Source: an uncultured Acidobacteriaceae bacterium (GTDB lineage Bacteria; Acidobacteriota; Terriglobia; Terriglobales; Acidobacteriaceae). From it: a DNA stretch of 54,417 bases. The translations under genes were made by a program, and so were the position numbers. The notes below the pieces were generated by a model. It was not told the origin of the DNA, did not search any database, and saw only the letters and a program-made list of their open reading frames with translations. The stretch spans positions 1 through 54,417 of the forward strand of contig CAIWFH010000107.1 of assembly GCA_903911925.1 (NCBI GenBank). The letters run 5' to 3'. Every line of letters begins with the position of its first letter. Position 1 is the stretch's first letter. Below are positions 26,956-34,742 of this stretch, piece by piece.

Positions 26956-27812
26956 GGGTTCCTCAATGTCGAGAATGGTTCTGGCGCGAAGGAGGGTTGT
27001 ATTTTCTCATGGCTGTGCAGCGCAATTCTTCCACCATTCCGAGATCACAAGCAGGGGCGGGCAGGGTACGGGCACTCAATTTCCCAAGCCACGATGGTTC
27101 TGGTTGAATTATCGGCAACTCGGACATTGTCCCATGCAAGCGCGCAACAATGGATGCAAATCCCGCACCCTCCCAGCCCACAAAAATCCCGCAGCCAAAT
27201 TGCGGATTAAATCCATCCCTCGGCGCAGAATCGTCTCATGGTTTTCTTCCCGGCACTTAACCTCGAGGAGTCACAACAGTGAACATGCATAACCCCTTTG
27301 CTGCCAATAATCTGCACGCAACCAGAACAGAATCATCGACTTAGCGCGCCGCGCCTGCCGCATCTGACTGAAACCAGGCCACTTCCATAAAGAATCCGGC
27401 CAAAAAGGGGGGGACCCCAATCTGTCCCGAGTGCCGTCACATCCTGCCCACCTGGCGCCAGATGCCACTCGTGCGCCCGAATCGTCATCATGTCGGATAT
27501 TTCCCCGCACAGGCCACGCCGGCCGTAGTCCGACGCTCGTATTCAGCGGTTGTTCCGCCGGTACAGCACATCAGTCAGCCGTTTCACGGGCGCGGAGGTC
27601 AGCCCGAAATCAGGAAGCGGAGCGCTGGGAGATATCACGCAGGGAAGCGGCCCCAATTCGGACAAGCGAGGTTCGGCCCTAGCCCCGGTTTTGGGTTGTC
27701 AACGCAGGAACCCCGTGCCTGCCTGACTGCAACCCGCAGTGACAGGGCGCACCAATCCGGGTTACCCTGATGGGGTTCGGCTTTGATGCGATCAAGGAGC
27801 ATTTTTACCCCC
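26956..27812. other. Long gene-free stretch before ilvE
   Basis: About 860 bases without a supportable gene. Frames on both strands give mixed-composition translations with no family resemblance. Around 27395-27420 there is a run of G followed by C (aaaaagggggggacccc) that could form a small hairpin. The final 200 bases hold the ilvE leader; I see no leader peptide rich in Leu/Ile/Val codons. A stretch near 27140-27180 (ggatgcaaatcccgc) vaguely resembles a tRNA T arm but has no partner arms. Confidence 0.45.
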
Positions 27813-28754
27813 ATGCCTATCCAAACGACCTCGAAGATTTGGCACAACGGCAACCTCATTCCCTGGGAAGACGCCAACATCCACGTGATGAGCCACGTAA
27901 TCCACTACGGCTCCAGCGTTTTTGAGGGAATCCGCTGCTACGGACAGCCGTCGGGCTCAGCCGTATTCAGGCTGCCGGAGCACATGCAGCGGCTGCTCGA
28001 CTCGGCCAAGATCTACCGCATGGCCATCCCCTTTACGCTCGATGAGCTGTGCGCTGGCGTGGTTGATGTGATTGAAGCTAATGGAGTTGCACCCTGCTAC
28101 ATCCGTCCGATTGCCCTGCGCGGCTACGGCGAGATCGGCGTCAGCCCCAAGGGATCGCCGATGGAGGTGTACATCGCCAACTTCCCGTGGGGCAAGTACA
28201 TCAAGGGCACTGGCGGCGCGGATGTCTGCATCTCCAGTTGGAACCGCCTGGCCCCCAACACCATGCCTGCTCTGGCCAAGGCCGGGGCCAACTACATGAA
28301 CTCGCAGCTTATCCACATGGAAGCCGAGGTCAACGGCTACGCTGAAGGCATCGGGCTTGACGTGAATGGGCTGGTGAGCGAAGGCTCGGGCGAGAATATT
28401 TTCATTGTCCGCAACGGCGTGTTGTACACGCCGCCGCTGGCGAACTCCGCGCTCTCCGGCATCACGCGGGATTCGGTGTTGACCATTGCCCGGCATCTGG
28501 GCCTCACGGTGACCGAGCAGGCTCTGCCCCGCGAACTGCTTTACATTGCCGACGAGGTGTTCTTTACCGGTACGGCGGCGGAGGTTTCACCGATCCGCTC
28601 AATCGACCGCATCCTGGTGGGCGATGGAAACCCGGGCGAGATTACCAAGCAGATTGCCGATGAATTCTACGGAATAGCCAACGGCCTCAAGCCTGATCGG
28701 TTCGGGTGGCTGACGCCGGTCAAGGTGAGCTCCAGCGAGCCGGTTACCGCATAG
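27813..28754 (+). CDS. ilvE: Branched-chain amino-acid aminotransferase (IlvE type, copy 1)
   Basis: 313-residue PLP class IV aminotransferase interconverting Leu/Ile/Val and their 2-oxoacids. Landmarks match enterobacterial IlvE: HYGSSVFEGIRCY, ALAKAGANYMNSQL with the PLP lysine, NGYAEGIGLDVNGLVSEGSG, and FFTGTAAEVSPIRSID. Homologues begin MPIQTTSKIWHNG, so ATG 27813 is used; AAGGAG lies twelve bases upstream, and an ATG at 27786 is also in frame. A strong terminator follows, so it is a single-gene unit. A second, quite different family member lies at 41.7 kb. Confidence 0.95.
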   Translation: MPIQTTSKIWHNGNLIPWEDANIHVMSHVIHYGSSVFEGIRCYGQPSGSAVFRLPEHMQRLLDSAKIYRMAIPFTLDELCAGVVDVIEANGVAPCYIRPIALRGYGEIGVSPKGSPMEVYIANFPWGKYIKGTGGADVCISSWNRLAPNTMPALAKAGANYMNSQLIHMEAEVNGYAEGIGLDVNGLVSEGSGENIFIVRNGVLYTPPLANSALSGITRDSVLTIARHLGLTVTEQALPRELLYIADEVFFTGTAAEVSPIRSIDRILVGDGNPGEITKQIADEFYGIANGLKPDRFGWLTPVKVSSSEPVTA

Positions 28755-28771
28755 CTTTCTTCGCTTGCCAG

Positions 28772-28805
28772 ACGGGGCGGCCCATGAGGCCGCCCCGTTT
28801 TTTGT
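28772..28805 (+). terminator. Intrinsic terminator of ilvE
   Basis: Stem ACGGGGCGGCC / GGCCGCCCCGT with loop CATGA, followed by six T residues: a perfect 11-pair GC-rich hairpin with U tract, 18 bases after the ilvE stop. Confidence 0.93.
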
Positions 28806-28884
28806 GGGCGCGATTGTCTGCAGGCCGGCGCAGAATTCGCATTGCTTGAACAATAACCAGCCCTTCAGTGCTTATCATCAAGAG

Positions 28885-30594
28885 ATGAAACCGCGCGTTC
28901 AATTTCTCAAAGCCCTGCGTTTTTCAATTGCCGCGATTTTTCTTGCGGCCCTGCTTCCATCGGCATCGATTGCGCAGGCCTATGTGGGCCGCCCCAAGCT
29001 GATTGTGATTGTGGTCATCGACCAGTTTCGCGGAGACTATCTGAACCGCGACCAAGCGAAGTTCAAAGGCCGCGGATTCAAGCTGTTCATGGATGAAGGC
29101 GCGTGGTTTACCAACTGCTATTACGATTACGCGAACACTGTGACCGGCCCGGGCCACGCTACCATCGGGACCGGCGCTTATTCTGACGGCCATGGCATCG
29201 ATGCCAATGAGTTCTGGGATGCATCGCGGTCAAGCGAGCACAAAGTCAGCTCGGTTGAGGATGAGCGGTATCAGTTGGTCGATCTTCCGGCCGCGTCCAT
29301 TCCGGCCAACCAACCTGGCGCGCCCGATACAGCATTGAAGTATGTGATCGGCGCCTCGCCGCGCAACTTGCGCGCCACAACACTGGGTGACGAATTGCGG
29401 CTTGCGACCCAGGGCCGGTCACGGGTCTACGGTATCTCACTGAAGGATCGCGCCGCGATTCTGCCCGCAGGCCAAGCGGCCAATGGGGCCTTCTGGATCG
29501 ACACTTCAAGCGGGCAGTTCACCACGTCAACCTACTATATGGAACACCTGCCGGAGTGGGCGCGGGCCTTCAATACCAGCGGACGCATTGCCCAGGCAGA
29601 GCGGGAATCCATGGTGGAGGGAACAACGCAGTTTTACGAACTGGTAGGCAGAATGCCGGCAGCCAACCGTTACGAACTGGACTTTGCCAAGGCGCTTATC
29701 AACGGCGAAAAGCTGGGGCAGAACGGCGTGACCGACCTAGTGGTTGTTTCGCTCTCAGCCAATGACATACAGGGCCACCAGTTTGGGCCAGATTCAGACT
29801 CAGAGGAGCAGATGATTCTGAGCCTGGACCGCGACCTGGATGGATTCTTCGGGTGGCTGGACGAGGGTATCGGCTTGAAGAATGTGTGGCTGGCTCTCTC
29901 TGCCGATCATGGAATTGCGCCGATTCCCGGCGATGCGGCCAAACTCGGCATCCATGGGGCAGCCGTGAATATGCAGGTGGTTTATGCGAGCCTGAACGCC
30001 GGGCTGAACGAGCGCTTTTCGCCGGGCAAGAAGATGGACTACCTTATGCCGGGGCCTGATCTGCCTTACGTCGTGCTCAATCGCAAATCGTTTGAGACGG
30101 CGGGGATCGGCGAGCAGGCTGCGGAGGACGCGGTGGCGGAACTGCTGCCGGCGGGGGTGGCCGGCCTGGCTCCGCATAGCGAAGATGCATTGCCGGCGCA
30201 GCATCGCCTGCAGCCTGCGCCGCAATTCGCGGGGGCATACACGCGGTTCGAATTGGCGCATGGCCAGTTGCCGCCGTCGGAACTGGGGCGGGTGCTGGCG
30301 CATAGCTACGCGGACCACGGCAACTGGTTTGTCATGCTCTTGCTGGGGGCCTACCAGATGCAAGGAAGCAGCGCATTTGCGGGGACCACCCACTTCAGTC
30401 CCTGGTCTTACGACCGGCATGTGCCGCTGGCTTTTTACGGCGAGCCGTTTGTGCCGGGCGAGTATCGCGGGCGGGTGGGACCGGTTGACCTGGCTGCTAC
30501 GCTGGCTTCGGTTGCGGGAGTCAATCAGCCGTCGGCGGCGGTTGGGCGGGTGTTGACGGAGGCGCTGAAGCCGGTGCATACCGACAAGCATTGA
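28885..30594 (+). CDS. PafA-like alkaline phosphatase family protein
   Basis: 569-residue exported phosphatase of the alkaline phosphatase superfamily. Signal peptide to about ASIAQA; metal Asp in VVIDQFRGDYL; nucleophile Thr in ANTVTGPGHATIGTG; second metal site in SANDIQGHQFGPDS (Asp, His); and LSADHGIAPIP (Asp-His). This is the arrangement of PafA, a periplasmic phosphomonoesterase with a Thr nucleophile. The longer frame starts within the ilvE terminator and is wrong; ATG 28885 gives a clean signal peptide. It heads a run of four same-strand genes encoding exported or Tat-marked proteins. Confidence 0.9.
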   Translation: MKPRVQFLKALRFSIAAIFLAALLPSASIAQAYVGRPKLIVIVVIDQFRGDYLNRDQAKFKGRGFKLFMDEGAWFTNCYYDYANTVTGPGHATIGTGAYSDGHGIDANEFWDASRSSEHKVSSVEDERYQLVDLPAASIPANQPGAPDTALKYVIGASPRNLRATTLGDELRLATQGRSRVYGISLKDRAAILPAGQAANGAFWIDTSSGQFTTSTYYMEHLPEWARAFNTSGRIAQAERESMVEGTTQFYELVGRMPAANRYELDFAKALINGEKLGQNGVTDLVVVSLSANDIQGHQFGPDSDSEEQMILSLDRDLDGFFGWLDEGIGLKNVWLALSADHGIAPIPGDAAKLGIHGAAVNMQVVYASLNAGLNERFSPGKKMDYLMPGPDLPYVVLNRKSFETAGIGEQAAEDAVAELLPAGVAGLAPHSEDALPAQHRLQPAPQFAGAYTRFELAHGQLPPSELGRVLAHSYADHGNWFVMLLLGAYQMQGSSAFAGTTHFSPWSYDRHVPLAFYGEPFVPGEYRGRVGPVDLAATLASVAGVNQPSAAVGRVLTEALKPVHTDKH

Positions 30595-30757
30595 GTCGAC
30601 AGGGCGGATCGTCGCCTCGTAAGCGACTTGTTTCACTGGATTTACGGATGGCGAGACGGCACAGGTGCCGGTCATCACTGCAATGGCGTTCGGATAGCAG
30701 TACCCGTTGTCTTAGGCGATCCCCACTGCGCGAACGCGGCATCGGCTGAGGAACGGA

Positions 30758-31768
30758 ATGAACCCCACGCACAAAGCCAGCCGGCGTGATTTTCTAAAAG
30801 GAGCGCTTACGGGCGCGGCGGCTTTCGGTATTGGCGGTTGGCAGGAGTTGACCGCCGAGGTGGGAACAAGCCCGCCGCCAGCCAAATCCCGTGTCGTCAT
30901 TGCTCGCGACCCGCAGTTGCGCGGAGCCGGTTTCGCGGTCGACTCGCAGCGAATGCTGGCGCTTCTGGACAGTAGTGTTCAGGCACTCTTCAATCGCGAC
31001 CATCCGGTTGAGGCCTGGAAGATGCTGGTGCGGCCCGGCGACCTGGTGGGCCTTAAAGTAAACGCGCTCGGCGGGCGCGGCATCTCCACCAATCGTGAAC
31101 TCGTCGCAGCCGTTTGCGAGCGCTTGCAGGAGGCTGGAATCAAGGCCGTCGACATCGTGGTGTGGGACCGCAGCACAGAGGAGCTGGAACGGGTTGGCTT
31201 TCAGGTGGCGACAGGAGGCAACCGCGTCCAGTGTTATGGCACCGAACAGGTGGGCTACGAGGGCGGCTTGGCGGCGTGGGGCAGGGTCGGGAGCCGCCTT
31301 TCGAAGATTCTGACGCAGCGCACCAATGTGCTGATCAATCTGCCGGTGTTGAAAGATCACGATGGCGCGGGCGTGACCATTGGGTTGAAGAATATGTACG
31401 GCGTGATTCATAACCCGAACAAGTATCACCCCAACGGGTGCAATCCCTACATCGCGGACCTGAACATGCTGCCGGAGATTCGCAGCCGGATGCGGCTGAC
31501 GATTTGCGACGCTACTACCGCGATGTTCGAAGGGGGGCCGGCCTACAAGCCGGAACACAGTTGGCGCTTCAACGGGCTGCTGGTTTCACAGGACCCGGTG
31601 GCGCTGGACTACACGGGCTGGCAGATTATCGAGCGAAAACGGGCGGAGAACGGATTGAAGGCGCTGGCAGCGGATGAGCGCGCGCCGAGCTATATTGCGA
31701 CCGCTGCGGACAAGGATCATCGGCTGGGTAACTGCGATCCGAAGAGGATTTCGGTGGTCGAGGTGTAG
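30758..31768 (+). CDS. DUF362-domain protein with Tat signal
   Basis: 336 residues. Twin-arginine leader SRRDFLKGALTGAAAFGIGG points to folded export, usually meaning a bound cofactor. The rest is a DUF362 domain: VRPGDLVGLKVNALGGRGIS, INLPVLKDHDGAGVTIGLKN, MYGVIHNPNKYHPN, and VALDYTGWQIIERKR. DUF362 proteins often carry 4Fe-4S ferredoxin domains; none is visible here and cysteines are few, so this is the cluster-less type. Function is unknown. It lies between the PafA-like gene and the AmmeMemoRadiSam pair, spaced 163 and 230 bases away. Confidence 0.88.
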   Translation: MNPTHKASRRDFLKGALTGAAAFGIGGWQELTAEVGTSPPPAKSRVVIARDPQLRGAGFAVDSQRMLALLDSSVQALFNRDHPVEAWKMLVRPGDLVGLKVNALGGRGISTNRELVAAVCERLQEAGIKAVDIVVWDRSTEELERVGFQVATGGNRVQCYGTEQVGYEGGLAAWGRVGSRLSKILTQRTNVLINLPVLKDHDGAGVTIGLKNMYGVIHNPNKYHPNGCNPYIADLNMLPEIRSRMRLTICDATTAMFEGGPAYKPEHSWRFNGLLVSQDPVALDYTGWQIIERKRAENGLKALAADERAPSYIATAADKDHRLGNCDPKRISVVEV

Positions 31769-31850
31769 GGGAGCGGCGTTTTAGAGAGGGGACCGGTGAG
31801 TTCAATGCGCACTTCTCGAGGCGTTTCTGGCGCGGCGGCATTTCCAAATG

Positions 31851-31886
31851 CAGGTCCTTCGACTCGCTGCGCTCGCTCAGGATGAC
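31851..31886. repeat. Imperfect palindromic dispersed repeat
   Basis: GGTCCTTCGACTCGCTGCGC followed by TCGCTCAGGATGAC. The core CGCTGCGCTCG and flanking TCCT...AGGA make an imperfect palindrome. I know this unit as an abundant intergenic repeat of many bacterial genomes. It lies between the DUF362 and radical SAM genes. Confidence 0.6.
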
Positions 31887-31998
31887 GGCTTCATTTGGTT
31901 GGATGACAAGTACAGCCGGGTGAGCCGGAAGTTCAGTGGAATGGATGACGGGTGAAGTGAGTTGAATTAGGGATTCAACGGATTAGTGAGGGCTCTAA

Positions 31999-33201
31999 AT
32001 GTTTGGAAAGATGAATAGAGACGGTAGTGAAATTGGCGGCGTGTGCCGTGTTCCGGGAAGTTCACTTGACCGGCGGACTTTCATGAAATGCGCTCTGGCG
32101 TCGGGTGCGGCGTTGGGGGCTTGTGAATTGGCGAAGGTTGCCGAGGGAGAGCCTGCTGCGGCGCAGGGGCAGCAGGACGATGCGCGGTTTGTGGTGGAAG
32201 CGAAGTTCTATGAGAAGCTGGCCAACCGGAAGATCAAGTGCAAGCTGTGTCCGCGCGGTTGCTCAGTAGGGGACAAGGAGCGCGGCTACTGCGGCGTGCG
32301 CGAGAATCGCGGCGGGAACTATTACACCCTGGTACATTCGCGGGTGTGCGCGGCGCACGTGGACCCGGTAGAGAAGAAGCCGCTGTTCCATTACCTGCCC
32401 GGCTCGCTGGCTTTCTCGCTGGCCACGGCGGGATGCAACGTGAATTGCAAATTTTGCCAGAACTGGGACATTTCGCAATCGCGGCCGGAACAGATTCCCG
32501 CGGACTATGTTCCTCCGCAACGGGTGACGGAGTTGGCCAAGCACTATGGATGCCCGACGATTGCGTACACCTACAGTGAGCCAGTGGTCTTCAGCGAGTT
32601 CCTGATGGACGCGGCCGACGCGGGGCATGAGGCAGGCATTCGCAGCATTGTGGTGTCGAACGGCTACATGCAGGAAGAGGCGCTAAAGCAGGCTTACGGC
32701 AAGATGGACGCCGTGAAGATCGATCTCAAATCGTTTTCAGAGTCGTACTACAAGGACGTGGTGACAGGGCAGTTGAAGCCAGTGCTGGAAACACTGGTGA
32801 CGCTGCGCAAGATGGGCAAGTGGCTGGAGATTGTTTACCTGGTGGTGCCGGGACTGAATGACAGCGATGCCGAGTTTACGGGCCTGGCGCGCTGGGTCAA
32901 GGCCAACCTGGGTGAGGATGTGCCGCTGCATTTCACGCAGTTTCATCCGCAGTACCTGCTGAAAAATTTGTCCATCACCCCGGTGCCGACGCTGGAACGC
33001 GCCAAGGCGATTGCCGATGCGGAGGGCCTGCACTATGTGTACATCGGCAACGTGCCGGGGCACCTGGCGCAGAACACCTACTGCCCAAAGTGCAAAAAGC
33101 TGCTGGTAGAGCGAGTAGGATTTACAGCAAGCAACATGCTGATCCAGAAGAGTGCCTGCCCGTTTTGCAAGCACCCGATTCCCGGCGTCTGGCACGCATG
33201 A
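31999..33201 (+). CDS. amrS: AmmeMemoRadiSam system radical SAM enzyme, with Tat-like leader
   Basis: 400 residues. The core matches the radical SAM member of the conserved AMMECR1-Memo-RadicalSAM triad: N-terminal Cys-rich part (CKLCPRGCSVGDKERGYCGV), radical SAM CxxxCxxC in ATAGCNVNCKFCQNWDISQS, barrel strands to about 330, and a C-terminal Cys pair set (YCPKCKKLL, CPFCKHPIPG). The triad's reaction is unknown to me. Unusually, the protein opens with a twin-arginine leader (DRRTFMKCALASGAALGACE) with a lipobox-like L-G-A-C. If used, this would export a folded Fe-S enzyme. An internal start without the leader is conceivable, though none has a better ribosome site. The next gene follows 22 bases later. 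Confidence 0.9.
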   Translation: MFGKMNRDGSEIGGVCRVPGSSLDRRTFMKCALASGAALGACELAKVAEGEPAAAQGQQDDARFVVEAKFYEKLANRKIKCKLCPRGCSVGDKERGYCGVRENRGGNYYTLVHSRVCAAHVDPVEKKPLFHYLPGSLAFSLATAGCNVNCKFCQNWDISQSRPEQIPADYVPPQRVTELAKHYGCPTIAYTYSEPVVFSEFLMDAADAGHEAGIRSIVVSNGYMQEEALKQAYGKMDAVKIDLKSFSESYYKDVVTGQLKPVLETLVTLRKMGKWLEIVYLVVPGLNDSDAEFTGLARWVKANLGEDVPLHFTQFHPQYLLKNLSITPVPTLERAKAIADAEGLHYVYIGNVPGHLAQNTYCPKCKKLLVERVGFTASNMLIQKSACPFCKHPIPGVWHA

Positions 33202-33223
33202 GGGCGTAGCGGAGGTTGACCTC

Positions 33224-34738
33224 GTGAAGAAGAAAGGGAGTTTCAAGATGCTTTGCTTGACGGCACAACTGATCGCGTTTTTGGCTATTCCGCCGTTGCA
33301 GCATCTGGGCGCCTCCGATGAGCAAAAGGTGAGGGAAGTAGGCGTTACCGGGGGATTTTATCCCGCCGACCCCAAGGCGCTGACGGCCATGATGGACGAG
33401 ATGCTGGCCAAGGCGCAAGTGGCGCCGATTACGGATCCAATTCTGGCCGTGGTGGCGCCGCACGCCGGGTACCAATATTCAGGCCCTGTGGCCGCCTACA
33501 CCTATGCGGCGCTGAAAGGGCACAAGTACTCGCGCGTGGTGGTGATTGCGCCGTCGCACTACGAGTCTTTCGATTTCACGTCGATTTATGAAGGCGATGG
33601 GTATGCGACGCCGCTGGGCACGGTTCCGGTGGACAAAGCGTTCGCGAGACAACTGGCCAAGATGAGTTCTACGTTCAAGCTGTCAACCCAAGGGCACAGT
33701 GCTACCTCGGCGGGCGCAGAACACGCGCTCGAGGTGCAGTTGCCATGGCTGCAGCGGGTACTGGGCGACTTTACGCTGGTGCCTATCGTGATGGGCGACC
33801 AGAGCTACGAGAACAGCCGCGCACTGGGCGTGGCGCTGGCCAAGCTGATACACGGCGGCGATACGCTGATTGTTGCAAGCTCCGACCTGTCGCACTACCA
33901 TCCCTACGACGATGCCGTGACCATCGACCACAAGACGATGAAGGCGCTTGTTGCGTGGGACTATTTCAGCATGTCGCGGAATTTCCAGACGCGCACGTGG
34001 GAGGCTTGCGGCGGAGCACCGATTGTGGCCGCGATGATTGCCGCCGAGCGCATGGGAGCCAACCAGGCACGGGTGCTGAAGTATGCCAATTCGGGCGACA
34101 CCGAGGGAGATCACTCGCGCGTGGTGGGCTACAGCGCCGACGTGTTTGTGAAGGCTCATAGTGCCAAGGTTGTTAACGAGCCGTTCTCGTTGAGCGACAA
34201 AGACAAGAGCGAACTGCTGGCGCTGGCACGCACATCGGTGGAGCATTCGGTGGAGCAGGGCCACCCATATCAGCCTGAACCGAGCAAGAGCGAGGCGCTG
34301 AACCAGGAGCTTGGCGCGTTTGTTACGCTTCGCATCGACGGCCAACTGCGGGGATGCATCGGCTACACCTCGGCAATCAAGCCGCTCTACATGACAGTGC
34401 GGGATACGGCGACGCTGGCTTCGCAGCGGGACCCGCGATTTCAGCCGGTATCTGCACTTGAGTTGCCGCACCTGACTTATGAAATATCTGTGCTGTCGCC
34501 GCTTCGGCGCGTTACAGATATCGAGCAGATCAAGGTCGGGCAGCACGGACTGTTGATGAAAAACGGCGATTCAGAGGGGCTTCTGCTGCCGCAGGTGCCG
34601 GTGGAACAGAAGTGGGACCGGGAAACATTTCTGCGACAGACATGCGTGAAGGCAGGGATGCACACCGATTGCTGGAAGGACGAGAATACCGACATCTTCA
34701 TGTTTACAGCGGTAGTGTTTCCTGAGGAGAAGCCGTAG
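33224..34738 (+). CDS. amrB: Memo-AMMECR1 fusion (AmmeMemoRadiSam proteins B and A), exported
   Basis: 504 residues joining two domains. After a signal peptide (MKKKGSFKMLCLTAQLIAFL, cleavage about residue 30) comes a Memo domain (about 40-310) with VVAPHAGYQYSG, IAPSHYESF, SSDLSHYHP and RTWEACGGAPI, i.e. the His/Asp/Cys cluster of the MEMO1 cavity. The AMMECR1 domain follows (about 345-500) with AFVTLRIDGQLRGCIGYTSA. GTG 33224 has GGAGG eight bases upstream; ATG 33248 with GGGAG is an alternative. The fusion and tight linkage to the radical SAM gene show that all three act together. Memo binds copper or iron in some reports; the role in bacteria is not known. Both start choices keep a leader. 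Confidence 0.9.
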   Translation: MKKKGSFKMLCLTAQLIAFLAIPPLQHLGASDEQKVREVGVTGGFYPADPKALTAMMDEMLAKAQVAPITDPILAVVAPHAGYQYSGPVAAYTYAALKGHKYSRVVVIAPSHYESFDFTSIYEGDGYATPLGTVPVDKAFARQLAKMSSTFKLSTQGHSATSAGAEHALEVQLPWLQRVLGDFTLVPIVMGDQSYENSRALGVALAKLIHGGDTLIVASSDLSHYHPYDDAVTIDHKTMKALVAWDYFSMSRNFQTRTWEACGGAPIVAAMIAAERMGANQARVLKYANSGDTEGDHSRVVGYSADVFVKAHSAKVVNEPFSLSDKDKSELLALARTSVEHSVEQGHPYQPEPSKSEALNQELGAFVTLRIDGQLRGCIGYTSAIKPLYMTVRDTATLASQRDPRFQPVSALELPHLTYEISVLSPLRRVTDIEQIKVGQHGLLMKNGDSEGLLLPQVPVEQKWDRETFLRQTCVKAGMHTDCWKDENTDIFMFTAVVFPEEKP

Positions 34739-34742
34739 GTTC

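Noticed and set aside
27140..27180. tRNA T-arm-like sequence (ggatgcaaatcccgc)
   Set aside because: No D arm, anticodon arm or acceptor pairing is found around it, and the T-loop does not have the usual TTC start.
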